From CAYLMM01 sp964384825 (lineage in GTDB: Bacteria > Krumholzibacteriota > Krumholzibacteriia > LZORAL124-64-63): a stretch of 39,544 nucleotides of DNA. Positions 8,550-17,800 of the stretch are shown piece by piece. Below the pieces are notes generated by a model. It searched no databases. It had not been told where the DNA came from and worked only from the letters and a program-made list of their open reading frames with translations. The stretch covers positions 1 to 39,544 of the forward strand of contig CAYLMM010000024.1 of assembly GCA_964384825.1 (NCBI GenBank), in the 5' to 3' direction. Made by a program: the position numbers and the translations under genes. Each line of letters starts with the position of its first letter. Position 1 is the first letter of the stretch.

Positions 8550-9416
8550 CTAGCTGGCGGCCCGCACGAAGGTGTTGGCGAAGCGGAACCAGTTGATCTT
8601 CATCTTGCCGACCACGTGGCCCAGGTCGCCGTGCGTCTTCGAACGCACCGTGTACTTGTCGTAGAACTCGGTCAGCGAGAACGAGCCGACCAGCGGCAGG
8701 TTCTTGGCCTTCAGCAGCCGGAGCATGAAAGGAGCGCCCGGGTGCAGATCGACGATCTCGAAGGTCGCGTTCGGGAAGACCGCGTACCAGGCGTAATCGT
8801 TCTCGCCCGGATTCTCGGCGGCCTCGCCCTCGAGGTCGTGGCGCGGGGCGTAGACGAAGTTGGAGATGCCGGACTGCACGGAGATCAGGGGATCGCCCTC
8901 GTTCTCGGGCAACAGGCCCTCGATCTCGGTCTTCTTCTTCCAGCTCAGATCCGGCAGGGCCTTGCCCGGGGTCTGCAGCTGATTCTGCGTCGCCTCGAAG
9001 ATGGCGGGCAGCTGATAGGTCTCGAGCGAATCCACCGGAGTGATGATCTCGCCCTGCTTGACCCGCATCAGGAACATGTGCGAGGTCGGCGAGAAGCGCT
9101 TCTGGACGCCCAGCAGCGAGCCGGCGTAGTTGCGGTAGTTGTTCTCCAGGTCGGGACCCACCAGGAATTCGATCCGGTTGCCCGACTTCACCATGGCGAT
9201 GTCGCCTTCGGCGTAGTCCAAGACCGGAGCGTCGATCTCGAAGAGGAAGTTGGTGCTCGTGGTGTCGCCGTCCATCACGCGGGACATGGTCGTGTAGACG
9301 TAAGGATCGACATCCTTCTTGCCGCCGCAGCCGACGAGACCGGCGAGGGTCAGACTCGCGACAGCCAGCAGCACCAAGATGGAAGCCCGACGCAGCGAGG
9401 ACGAACGAGAGAACAT
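8550..9416 (-). CDS. Lipoprotein of unknown function
   Basis: 288 residues with a clear lipoprotein signal: basic N-terminus, a hydrophobic stretch at about 11-28 and the lipobox LVGC, with Cys30 as the predicted lipidated residue. Gly follows the Cys, and without an Asp at +2 an outer-membrane location is likely. The mature part is a mixed alpha/beta, acidic-to-neutral sequence with no motif I recognise and no membrane segments. The ATG is preceded by GGGAGG. It is a single-gene unit with its own promoter, and it converges with pfkA. No function can be assigned. Confidence 0.88.
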   Translation of the reverse strand: MFSRSSSLRRASILVLLAVASLTLAGLVGCGGKKDVDPYVYTTMSRVMDGDTTSTNFLFEIDAPVLDYAEGDIAMVKSGNRIEFLVGPDLENNYRNYAGSLLGVQKRFSPTSHMFLMRVKQGEIITPVDSLETYQLPAIFEATQNQLQTPGKALPDLSWKKKTEIEGLLPENEGDPLISVQSGISNFVYAPRHDLEGEAAENPGENDYAWYAVFPNATFEIVDLHPGAPFMLRLLKAKNLPLVGSFSLTEFYDKYTVRSKTHGDLGHVVGKMKINWFRFANTFVRAAS

Positions 9417-9492
9417 GGAGAACCTCCCTTAAGGGTCGATCTTGCTGGTGGGAGCAAGCCTTCAAACCAACGTCATGATCGTGTTTGGCGGC

Positions 9493-9529
9493 GGATCGCG
9501 ATCCTAGCGTTCACCGCCGACGCCGTCAA
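9493..9529 (-). promoter_or_regulatory. Promoter with overlapping palindrome, lipoprotein gene
   Basis: On the minus strand TTGACG (9529-9524), a 17-base spacer and TAGGAT (9506-9501). The perfect 12-base palindrome GGATCGCGATCC (9493-9504) covers part of the -10 box and the start point, so it is a candidate repressor site. A further hairpin, CTTGCT/AGCAAG (9441-9458), lies in the transcribed leader. Confidence 0.72.
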
Positions 9530-9586
9530 CCCCCCGTCGGGAGGTGCAGCGACTAGAAATTGGCGATTCCGGGCCGAAAAAGCAAA

Positions 9587-10279
9587 TCAATAGTTCGGTC
9601 CGGGGCCCTGCGCCGCGGTGGGCGGCAGGGATGCCAGAGCCGCCAGAAGTCGTTCCTGGGTCCAGTCTTCCTCATCCCACAGCTCGCGGAAGATCTGCCA
9701 GTGCTGCGGCAGAACCAGCCCTCCGCGGGCGAATGTGCGATAGAAACGCCGGCGACGGTCGGCCACCGGATAACCCGGCAGTCCGTCGCGGCGCAGGCGC
9801 CCGTCGATCACCACAGCCCAGCATTCCAGGAAGCTCCACGACATTCCGGCGGGCACCTCGGCCGGAGCCAGGGTCCCGTCCCGCAGGTCGCGCAGCATCA
9901 GGAACTGGTGGTAGACGAATCTTTCGGCCTTGGCGGGAACGAATTCGGGCGGCAGGGACTCGTCGGATCCTTCGGCGGCGGCGAAGGGATCCCGGATCTC
10001 CCAGGGAAAATCGCCCGGCAGGATGGCCAAGGCGGCCCCGCGGTCGCGGATGAAGTGCCCTGCGTGGCACCAGATCCTCATCGCCCGCCCGCGGCCGTCC
10101 TCGTCCGCCGCGGCGGCGTCCGGCCCGACCCAGACCCGCTCGTCGTGGGCGATGTCGTCGACCACGACCGTGACCCGGTCCAGCCAGGCCTCCAGGCCCA
10201 GCCGCTCGGCGGCCTGCTCCGCGACGTCCCGCAAACGGGAGGCGAAGGGGAAGGAATCGGGAAGAACATCGATCCTCAT
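9587..10279 (-). CDS. Conserved-looking protein of unknown function downstream of tryptophanase
   Basis: 230 residues, soluble, without signal peptide or membrane segment. It is rich in Trp, Asp and Arg, with aromatic clusters such as MRIWCHAGHFIRDRG (67 on) and ERFVYHQFLMLRDLRDG. The scattered His and Asp residues could hold a metal, but no HExxH or other recognised motif is present. The ATG has GGGAGGG upstream. It starts 22 bases after tnaA and is almost certainly co-transcribed with it. I do not recognise the family and infer no function beyond a possible link to tryptophanase. Confidence 0.8.
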   Translation of the reverse strand: MRIDVLPDSFPFASRLRDVAEQAAERLGLEAWLDRVTVVVDDIAHDERVWVGPDAAAADEDGRGRAMRIWCHAGHFIRDRGAALAILPGDFPWEIRDPFAAAEGSDESLPPEFVPAKAERFVYHQFLMLRDLRDGTLAPAEVPAGMSWSFLECWAVVIDGRLRRDGLPGYPVADRRRRFYRTFARGGLVLPQHWQIFRELWDEEDWTQERLLAALASLPPTAAQGPGPNY

Positions 10280-10301
10280 GATTCCCTCCCCCGGATCCGC
10301 A

Positions 10302-11702
10302 TCAGGCGTGGATCAGCGCGCCGCCGGCGACCGGTCGCAGGCGGGCGGTGAAGTGGCGCAGGCAGGACGCCTCGTGCTCGATCTCCAGACCGGCAAGCTT
10401 GTCCTTGTTGCGGTTCAGCTCGCCGAAGGCCTCGGCCACGTACTGCAGATGGATGTCGGTGTACACGCGTCGCGGCACCGCCAGCCGGACCAGCTCCATG
10501 GCCGGATAGACGAACTCGCCGGTATCGGGATCCTTGTGCTCGAACATCAGGCTGCCGATCTCGACCGCGCGGACTCCCGACTCGATGTACAGGGCGCAGG
10601 CCAGCGCCTGGGCCGGGAACTGGGACTGAGGGATGTGCGGCAGCATGTTCTTGGCGTCGACGTAGACCGCGTGGCCGCCGGTCGGCCGCAGGATCGGCAC
10701 GCCGAGCTCGACGATGCGCCGGCCCATCCGCTCGATCTGCCCGATGCGATGGGTCAGGTATTCCTCGTCCTGGACCTCGATCAGGCCCTGGGCCACCGCG
10801 CCCAGATCGCGCCCGGCCAGGCCGCCGTAGGTGCGGAAGCCCTCGCGCAGGATCAGGCCCTCGGTCAGCTTTTCGGCCCACCGGTCGTCGTTGACGCAGA
10901 GAAAGCCGCCGATGTTGACCAGGGCGTCCTTCTTGGCGCTCATCGTGCAGCCGTCGCCGCAGGCGAAGATCTCCCGCGCGATGTCGCCGATGCTCTTGTC
11001 GCGGTATCCCGCCTCGCGGCGCTGGATGAACCACGAGTTCTCGGCGAAGCGGCAGGCGTCGAAGATCAGCGGCACCTCGCGCTCGCGGCAGAATTCCGAG
11101 ACCGCCTTGATGTTGGCCATCGAGACCGGCTGGCCGCCGCCGCTGTTGTTGGTGATCGTCAGCATCACGAAGGGGATGCGCTCGCGGCCGTACTTGGTGA
11201 ACGCGGCCTCGAGCTTCGCGAGCGACATGTCGCCCTTGAACGGCAGCTCGATGCTCGGGTCGAGGCCCTCGTCGCAGACGCAGTCCAGGGCGATCGCGCC
11301 CTGCGCCTCGACGTTGGCGCGCGTGGTGTCGAAATGCGTGTTGTTCGGCACGACCGTGTCGGGGGTGAGCATCGTGGTGAACAGGAGGTTCTCCGCGGCT
11401 CTTCCCTGATGGGTGGGCAGAACGTGCTTGTATCCGAAGAGGTCGCGGACGGTCCGCTCGAAATCGAGATAGTCGCGGCAGCAGGCGTAGGCCTCGTCGC
11501 CCTGCATCATCCGCCCCCACTGCGCATCGCTCATCGCCGAGGTCCCGCTGTCGGTCAGCAGGTCGACGTAGACGGCGTCGGAGGGAATGTTGAACAGGTT
11601 GTATCCAGCCTTCTCGAGCAGGCGGGCGCGATCCTCGCGGCTGACCCGGCGTACGGGCTCCACGACCTTGATGCGATAAGGCACGAACGGCAATTCCTTC
11701 AT
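10302..11702 (-). CDS. tnaA: Tryptophanase (tryptophan indole-lyase)
   Basis: PLP enzyme splitting tryptophan into indole, pyruvate and ammonia. It carries THQGR at the cofactor phosphate site, NNSGGGQPVS, FDACRFAEN and the Schiff-base lysine region MSAKKDA. It is tryptophanase rather than tyrosine phenol-lyase by two positions. It has FDTT, where the tryptophanase-type Asp replaces the phenol-lyase Thr. It also has VEIGS, where phenol-lyase has the substrate-binding Arg (MERG). The start is uncertain. ATG 11702 gives 466 residues and an N-terminus like known enzymes, with AAGGAG 14 bases upstream. GTG 11714 is closer to that site. ATG 11735 lies inside a palindrome and is less likely. No TnaC-like leader peptide was seen. 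Confidence 0.93.
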   Translation of the reverse strand: MKELPFVPYRIKVVEPVRRVSREDRARLLEKAGYNLFNIPSDAVYVDLLTDSGTSAMSDAQWGRMMQGDEAYACCRDYLDFERTVRDLFGYKHVLPTHQGRAAENLLFTTMLTPDTVVPNNTHFDTTRANVEAQGAIALDCVCDEGLDPSIELPFKGDMSLAKLEAAFTKYGRERIPFVMLTITNNSGGGQPVSMANIKAVSEFCREREVPLIFDACRFAENSWFIQRREAGYRDKSIGDIAREIFACGDGCTMSAKKDALVNIGGFLCVNDDRWAEKLTEGLILREGFRTYGGLAGRDLGAVAQGLIEVQDEEYLTHRIGQIERMGRRIVELGVPILRPTGGHAVYVDAKNMLPHIPQSQFPAQALACALYIESGVRAVEIGSLMFEHKDPDTGEFVYPAMELVRLAVPRRVYTDIHLQYVAEAFGELNRNKDKLAGLEIEHEASCLRHFTARLRPVAGGALIHA

Positions 11703-11725
11703 ATCCGCGATCACATCTCCTTCCC

Positions 11726-11738
11726 GGTATGGCATACC
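11726..11738. promoter_or_regulatory. Palindrome GGTATGGCATACC before tnaA
   Basis: Perfect 13-base inverted repeat with one central base, 24 bases before the preferred tnaA start and about 33 bases after the predicted transcription start. It is a candidate operator. A GC-rich repeat, CCGCGG-5-CCGCGG (11752-11768), lies immediately upstream in the same leader. Confidence 0.55.
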
Positions 11739-11777
11739 TTCCAGGGTCGTCCCGCGGCGGGGCCGCGGTTCGCTCCG

Positions 11778-11806
11778 AAGTTAGTCTCCGCCGGAGCCCC
11801 AAACAA
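11778..11806 (-). promoter_or_regulatory. Candidate tnaA promoter
   Basis: On the minus strand TTGTTT (11806-11801), a 17-base spacer and TAACTT (11783-11778), located between the stop codon of the 2,088-residue gene and tnaA. The boxes are moderate matches. It would let tnaA be transcribed independently of the large upstream gene. Confidence 0.5.
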
Positions 11807-11823
11807 GAGAACTCGGAGCGGCG

Positions 11824-14800
11824 TCACGAACCTTCGGCGTCCCCCGGAAGGGGAGATCGTTCCTGATAGAGGATCCGGGCCCGGTCGGTCGCCCCGGCCA
11901 GGACCCGGTAATGGCGGCGCGGAGGCTCGGTGCCGAGACACAGATAGACCAGGGAATCGGCCGCGGGGCCCCTCTCCCGGCCGGCGGTGGCCAGGACCAG
12001 CAGGGGCGGTCCCGGTTCCGCCCCGAGGCCCGCGACCTCAGCCGCGCGCCGCCGCCAGACCCGCGCCAGGGGCCGTTCGATGAAACGCTCGAGGGATTCC
12101 GCCCCCACGTCGGCGATGATGGCCTCGACCCGGGCGCGAGCGACGGGATCGGCCAGGAAGGGAGCCGACCAGGCCGTCCGCGCGATGCGTTCGTAGCAGA
12201 TGCCGAGGAACGACCCGGCGTCCAGATCGGTCTCGCTGCGCCAGAGACGATACTCGACGCGTTCGTCCGGCGGCAGCAGCGGTTCGAGCATCGAGGGCGC
12301 ATCGGCAGCCGCGGCCAGGTCCGCAGCGCAGGCCAGAAATTCGAGCGGTCCGGGCAACAGCCAGGCATCGCGCTCGGTCGCGTAGACGGCCAGCCAGCCG
12401 AGCCGGGCGGCGGCCTTGCCGATGTAGGCCAGATCGTCGGCGACCGGCGCGGCCAGCGCCACCTCCAGCGCGCCGGATCCGCCGCGGCGCTCGTCCTCGA
12501 TGAAGCCGAGGCATTCGTCGAGGTTGGTCGCCCAGTGCGCGGCGCATTCGCCCTTGTCCCGGCGCAGGGCCCGGCCCTTGAGCTCGACTCCGGCCACCGC
12601 CGCGAAACCCTTCTGCTCGGACCAGAGACGCCGCGACTGGCGGCGCTGGACAGTGAATTCGACGATGTCCCCACGCGCGGGAGTGGTCAGGAAAAGGTGC
12701 TCCCAGGCTTCTTCGGCCAGGATCGGATCGACCGTCGCCAGCAAGCGTCCCAAACGGTAGCGCTGCGAGATCCGGAAGCGCGTCTCGGTCGGCATGTCCT
12801 GGGCCTCGAGCAGCAGACAGACCATGCGCGCGGGATCGGCCGGCAGGCAGCCCGGCTCAGCGGGCGGGCCCTCGGGCGCGTGCCGGCTGCCGATCCGCAA
12901 CGCCGGCGGCGGCTGCTCCGGCGCGACCGCGCGCCAGGCCAGATGGAAACGGGCCGCGGTCGCGGCGTCGGGAACGTGGACCCGCACCATCGCCGCCGGC
13001 ACGCCGCGGCCCAGAGCCGCGGCCAGGGCCGCCGCCGCGGTATCCATCCTGCCGGTGCCGGCCGGGCCGCGCAGCACCCGGATCCCGAAACCCCGCCCGG
13101 TCAGGAAATCGGTGGTCGTCGCGACCTCGTCCCCGGCGGAGCGCCGACCGCGGGGCGCCGCGTCCTTCCCGGACGGCAAGGCGGTATCGGGAGCTTCCTC
13201 GAGGAACCCGGTCGACCAGGCGTCGCGCAGACGCCCGCCCCATTCCTCCCGCGCGACCGCCAGATCGCCGAGCAGGAGCTGCGGACCGAGCGGGCCGCCT
13301 TCGCGCAGGGCCGCGGCCCATCCCGTATCGGCGGGCAGGGGGATCTCGCCAGCCGCGGGAGCGCCGGCCAGGCGCCAGGCGCCGAGCAGGATCCCCATCG
13401 CCAGCAGATCACGGTCCGAGGGCACGGTCAGCAGACCGTCGGCGGTCCGCGAATCGAAGATCCCGGCGGCGCCGGCCAGGAAACGGTCGAGGCGCGCGTC
13501 CAGGGCCTCGACGACTCGCGGCACGACGCCCAGGCAGCCGATCCGGCGCCGGGGCGAGAAGAGCATCCCCTGATCCGGAACGTAGAGCAGTTCGACGCCG
13601 ACGGCCGCGGCATCGCGATCGGGTTGGGGATCGCCGGCGCCGGAATCGCCCAGGCGCAGCGACGAGGCGGCGAGGAAGCGATCGCAGAGAGCCAGGTCGT
13701 CCCATTCGAGCGCCAGGGGCAGGGAGTCGATGTCGAGGACGGTGATCGCGCCGGGCCGCAGCCCGTTCAGGAGCACCGGCAGCAGCCGCTTCAGGGCGTT
13801 GCGCAGGCGGCCTGCGCGGAAATCGAGTTCGGTGTAGGTGAGCCGGGGTTCGAGACGCCGCGGCCCGGGATCCAGGTCTCCGTCGCGGGCGAATCCGGCG
13901 ACTTCGGCGGCCCACTCCGCCACCGACATCGCGCGGCGGACTGTGCCGGGCTGCATCCCGGTCAGCAGCGCCATCAGACGCGCCGGCAGGATCCCCTCCC
14001 AACGCCAGGCCGCATCCAATCCCGCCGGTTCGACCATCCCTCCCAGCAGGCGGGCGTAACGGACACTCGCCGGACCGCAGGCCGGCGGCCGGTGCGATGC
14101 CGACACTTCCAGGGGATGGTACCAGAGGCCGACCTCTCCCCCGGCGGCGCGGCGGAAAGCCTGCAGGTCGGATTCGTCCTCCGGCAGATCCAGCAGCGCG
14201 TGGCGACAACCCGGACGCGGCGCGACGCCCGTTCCCAGGACCGCCAGTTCCCAGCAGCGCCCGTCGCCGGGATCGATCCGCAGGCGGTCCTCGCTGCGGC
14301 GGGCCGAGATGCCGTGCTCCGACAGGACCTTCCCCAGGGCGCCGACGCGCAGGGCTTCGGTCCATATTACCAGGGGCGCTCCGGCCCCGAGATCGGACCG
14401 GTCGAGCAGGGCGCGCACCTTCAGATCCAGCAGATCGGCGCGCAGACGCGCCCGGGCCGACGGCGCGAGCCAGCGACCGGCGGCGAGGCTGCAGGAGGGA
14501 CACGACATGCCGGCCCGCTTCAAGGGAAACTCCGTCCCGCATCGCGGACAAAGGATCCGCGGGTGTCCGATCCGGCCCGCCGAGACCGGCGGCAGCCCGC
14601 CATCGCCCCGATCGGAACCGTCGTCGCGCGCCGCGGGCAAAAGATGCGGCCGGTCCGCGGCGGTCTCCCAGAGCGTCCGGCAGAAGCGGTCCCAGGCGGC
14701 AGGCAGCGAAGAGGCTCCGACCAGCACGGTGCAACGGAGGTCGCGAACCAGGAAACGCAGGGCGGCCGCGGTGGCCGGATCCGCGGCCGGGGGCAGCCAA

Positions 14801-17800
14801 TCGCGCAGATCGGCGGCATGGACCGCGGTCGGAGGATTCTCCGTCAGCACGCGCCTCGTTCCGGCGTCGGCCAGGTCCCCGGGACGGACCCAGTAGACCG
14901 GCCCCCCGGCGGGGCTCCGCGGCGGGACCGAGGGAGCGGCGAAGGGCAGCGCCCGAGCCACAGCGGCGGCGACCGCCGGCGGACGCGCGCCGACGAAAAG
15001 CATCCAGGCCGTCGTCTCGCCGGACTCGCGGCGGCGCACGAGATCCCTCAGAAGCTGATGCAGCAGGGCCTCGCGTTGTTCGCCGGCGAGGATCAGAGAA
15101 CCGGCCCGCGGGATGTCGCCCGGAATCTTCGGCGCCGAAGCCGCGGTGCCGGGAAGCAGACCTTCTCCCCGGTCGTCGCAGATACGCTCATCGCGGCACC
15201 AGTCCAGACAGGCCGCGGCCAGGGATCCGGACGCCCTTTTCTTCCGGCGGCGGTCGCGGGAGCCGGCCGGCAACTCCAGAAGCTCGATTCCGCCGCGGCG
15301 CACGGCCGCGACCGGACCGTCCGGGACGGACGCCGGCAGCCGGCGCGCCCAGCGGGTATCGAGCACGTCCACCGCCGCCGCCCCGATCTCCAGCAGCGCC
15401 CCGACCTCCAGGGCGCAGAGATCGAACGATCCGTCCAGCGCCTCGGCCCGCAGACGGTCGGCCTCGCGCCAGGCCTCGGGATCGGGCTGCTCGGGCGCGG
15501 GAGCGACGACGTCGAGGCTCTCGAGGCGGGCGATCATCAACCGGGATACGGCGGCGGCGGCGGGAGCATCCCAAAGATCGTCCGGAACCAGAAGCCTGCC
15601 GCGCAGGCCCTGCTCCTTCTCATGCCGCGCCTGGGCTTCGATGAACACCCTCAGCGGACCGCCGGCCGGCGCGACCAGGACGGCCCCGTTGCCCGCATCC
15701 GCGGTTTCGAAGAATTCCAGACATCCGGCGAAGGCGTCGCCGCGCGCTATCTCGGCGTCCACATCGATTCCCCGGCCGGCGAGACGCAATTGGGAGCGGT
15801 CGCCGCCGGGCAGGACCAGGCGCCGCGCCGTCGTTCCGGCAGGCAGCCATCCGGCCAGCAGGCCGGCCAGCCGCTCGCCGAGAAAGGGCGTCGCGGGCAG
15901 CAGCGAGAGATGGGCGCAAGACAACGGGGCCAGGCGTCGATGGAGGTCGGCGCCGGCGCCGCGGGATCGGCGCACCAGCCGCCAATGGATGCCGGCGCTG
16001 CCGCAGAAGGCCCAGGCCGCCGCGCCGGCGGCCGAAGCCCCCCAGCGCCGTCCCAGGTCCGCCGTCGCGCCGTCGAGATCGTCCGCCGTTCCGGCCACGA
16101 CCCGCGACGCGGCCGCCCGCTCCTCCAGCTCGCACATCCAGCGCGTGCCTTCGCCGGCGGCCGGCAGGGCGGCGACGACCTCGCGATAGCGATCGCAGAT
16201 CCCGACCGCCGCCGCGGGCCGCGGGCGCACGGCCAGGAAATCCAGCAGATCGCCGTTGTGGCTCTCGCAGATCCGAATCCAGTGGAACAGGACGAGAGGA
16301 TCCCACGCCCCTTCCGGCGCGGGGGTCAGCGTGCGCAGCAACGCCAGGGCGCGTTCGAGATCGTGCGGGACGCCGCCGCGGGGCAGGATGGTCACCGGCC
16401 CGTCGCTTCCGGCCAGCGCCGCAGCCGCCGCGCCGAGCCTGCCGGCATGATCCAGCACGATCCGCACGCGCGGACGCTCCTCGCTCCAGGCCGCCAGCAC
16501 CGCGGCGGCATCGCCACCCGAAACCAGGATCGCGTCGTCGCGCAGAACCTGCCGGTCCTCCTCGGACAAGGCCGGCGGCGGATCGCGATCCACGGCGCCG
16601 AGCCGGGGCGATGGGCGCCCGGCCAAAGGAAGGGGTTCGGGCCACGCCGCGGCGGCATCGGTGTCCGCGGCGCGGTCGAGCGCCATGACGAGGGTCGTGG
16701 CGACCGGATCGGCGGCGGCGGCCAGCATCTCGACGCCGGCCAGGAACACCGGGCCCGCCCGTCGGACCCGCCGCAGGCAGACGCGCCACAGCCGCCCCGC
16801 GCGCAGGGCGATGTCGAGCGGCGTCCCCGGGACGGCCTCGTCTCGATCCCAGGCCGGATGCGAGGCCCGTTTCTCGCCGCCGGCGCAGCCCCTTATCAGA
16901 TCGGCCACGGCGTCGGCGGTCAGGCCGGCCGCCGGCAGCCAGGGTTCCAGCAGGGCCTCGGCCACCGGAAAGAGCGGCGCGCCGCGCAGGGGGTCGGGAG
17001 ATTCCGATCCGCCGGCGGCCAGCACCACCCCGCGGCAGGAAGCCAGGAACGCCCGCACCGATTCCTGATCCTGGCCGGGGAGCCAGGTGACGACATCGAC
17101 CGGATCGTCGCCCCGCCAGCAGACGACCGTCCAGGCATCGCCTTCGCGGGCGCAGGAGGCCCAGGATCTTCCCGGCGCCTGGAGACGGGCCGCGACGATC
17201 GCCAATCCCCGGTCGTAGCGTTCGGCCAGGGCCGCGTCGAGAGGCCGCTCGGCCCCGGCCGCCCCCACGGCCTCGTCGTACCGCGGCACCGCGACATGGA
17301 AGCGGTCGATATTGGCCAGGATCTCCAGCAACCGCACGCGCGCCTCGTCGCGCCGCGACTGCTGCGGACCCACGGCGAGGAAATGGCGGTACAGGCCGGC
17401 CGCGCGGATCCCGTCCCCGAGTCCGCGGTCGGTCAGGACGGCCTCGCGCCAGGAGCGCTCCTCTTCCAGGGGGCTGTGCAGGGAGAAGCGGGTCGGCGCG
17501 AGCATCTCGAGCAGGCTCTCGGCCAGGTCACGGATCACGGCCTGCTCCGCTCCGGCCGATCGCAGGCCGTCGACGAGCCGGGTCCCGAGCCTGGCCGCGG
17601 CCACGCGATCCGGTTCGTCCAGGGGCAGATCGCCGTCGAGGATGCCGGCCGGCGGCGCGGCCGAAGAAGCCAGCGACGCCGTCAGCACCGCCAGCACCAG
17701 AGCCGGCACCTGCCGGGCGTCGGATGGATAGATCCTGCTGCGGGAGACGAGATGCAGGACGGAGGCGCAGAGGGAAAGATGCTCGCCGGAAACCTCGGCG

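Noticed and set aside
8449..9465. Longer 338-residue minus-strand frame overlapping the lipoprotein gene
   Set aside because: Wrong frame: Arg-rich shadow product, whereas the 288-residue frame has a signal peptide, lipobox and ribosome site.
10302..11702. Tyrosine phenol-lyase instead of tryptophanase
   Set aside because: The Asp of FDTT and the VEIGS sequence are tryptophanase-type; phenol-lyase has Thr and Arg at these positions.
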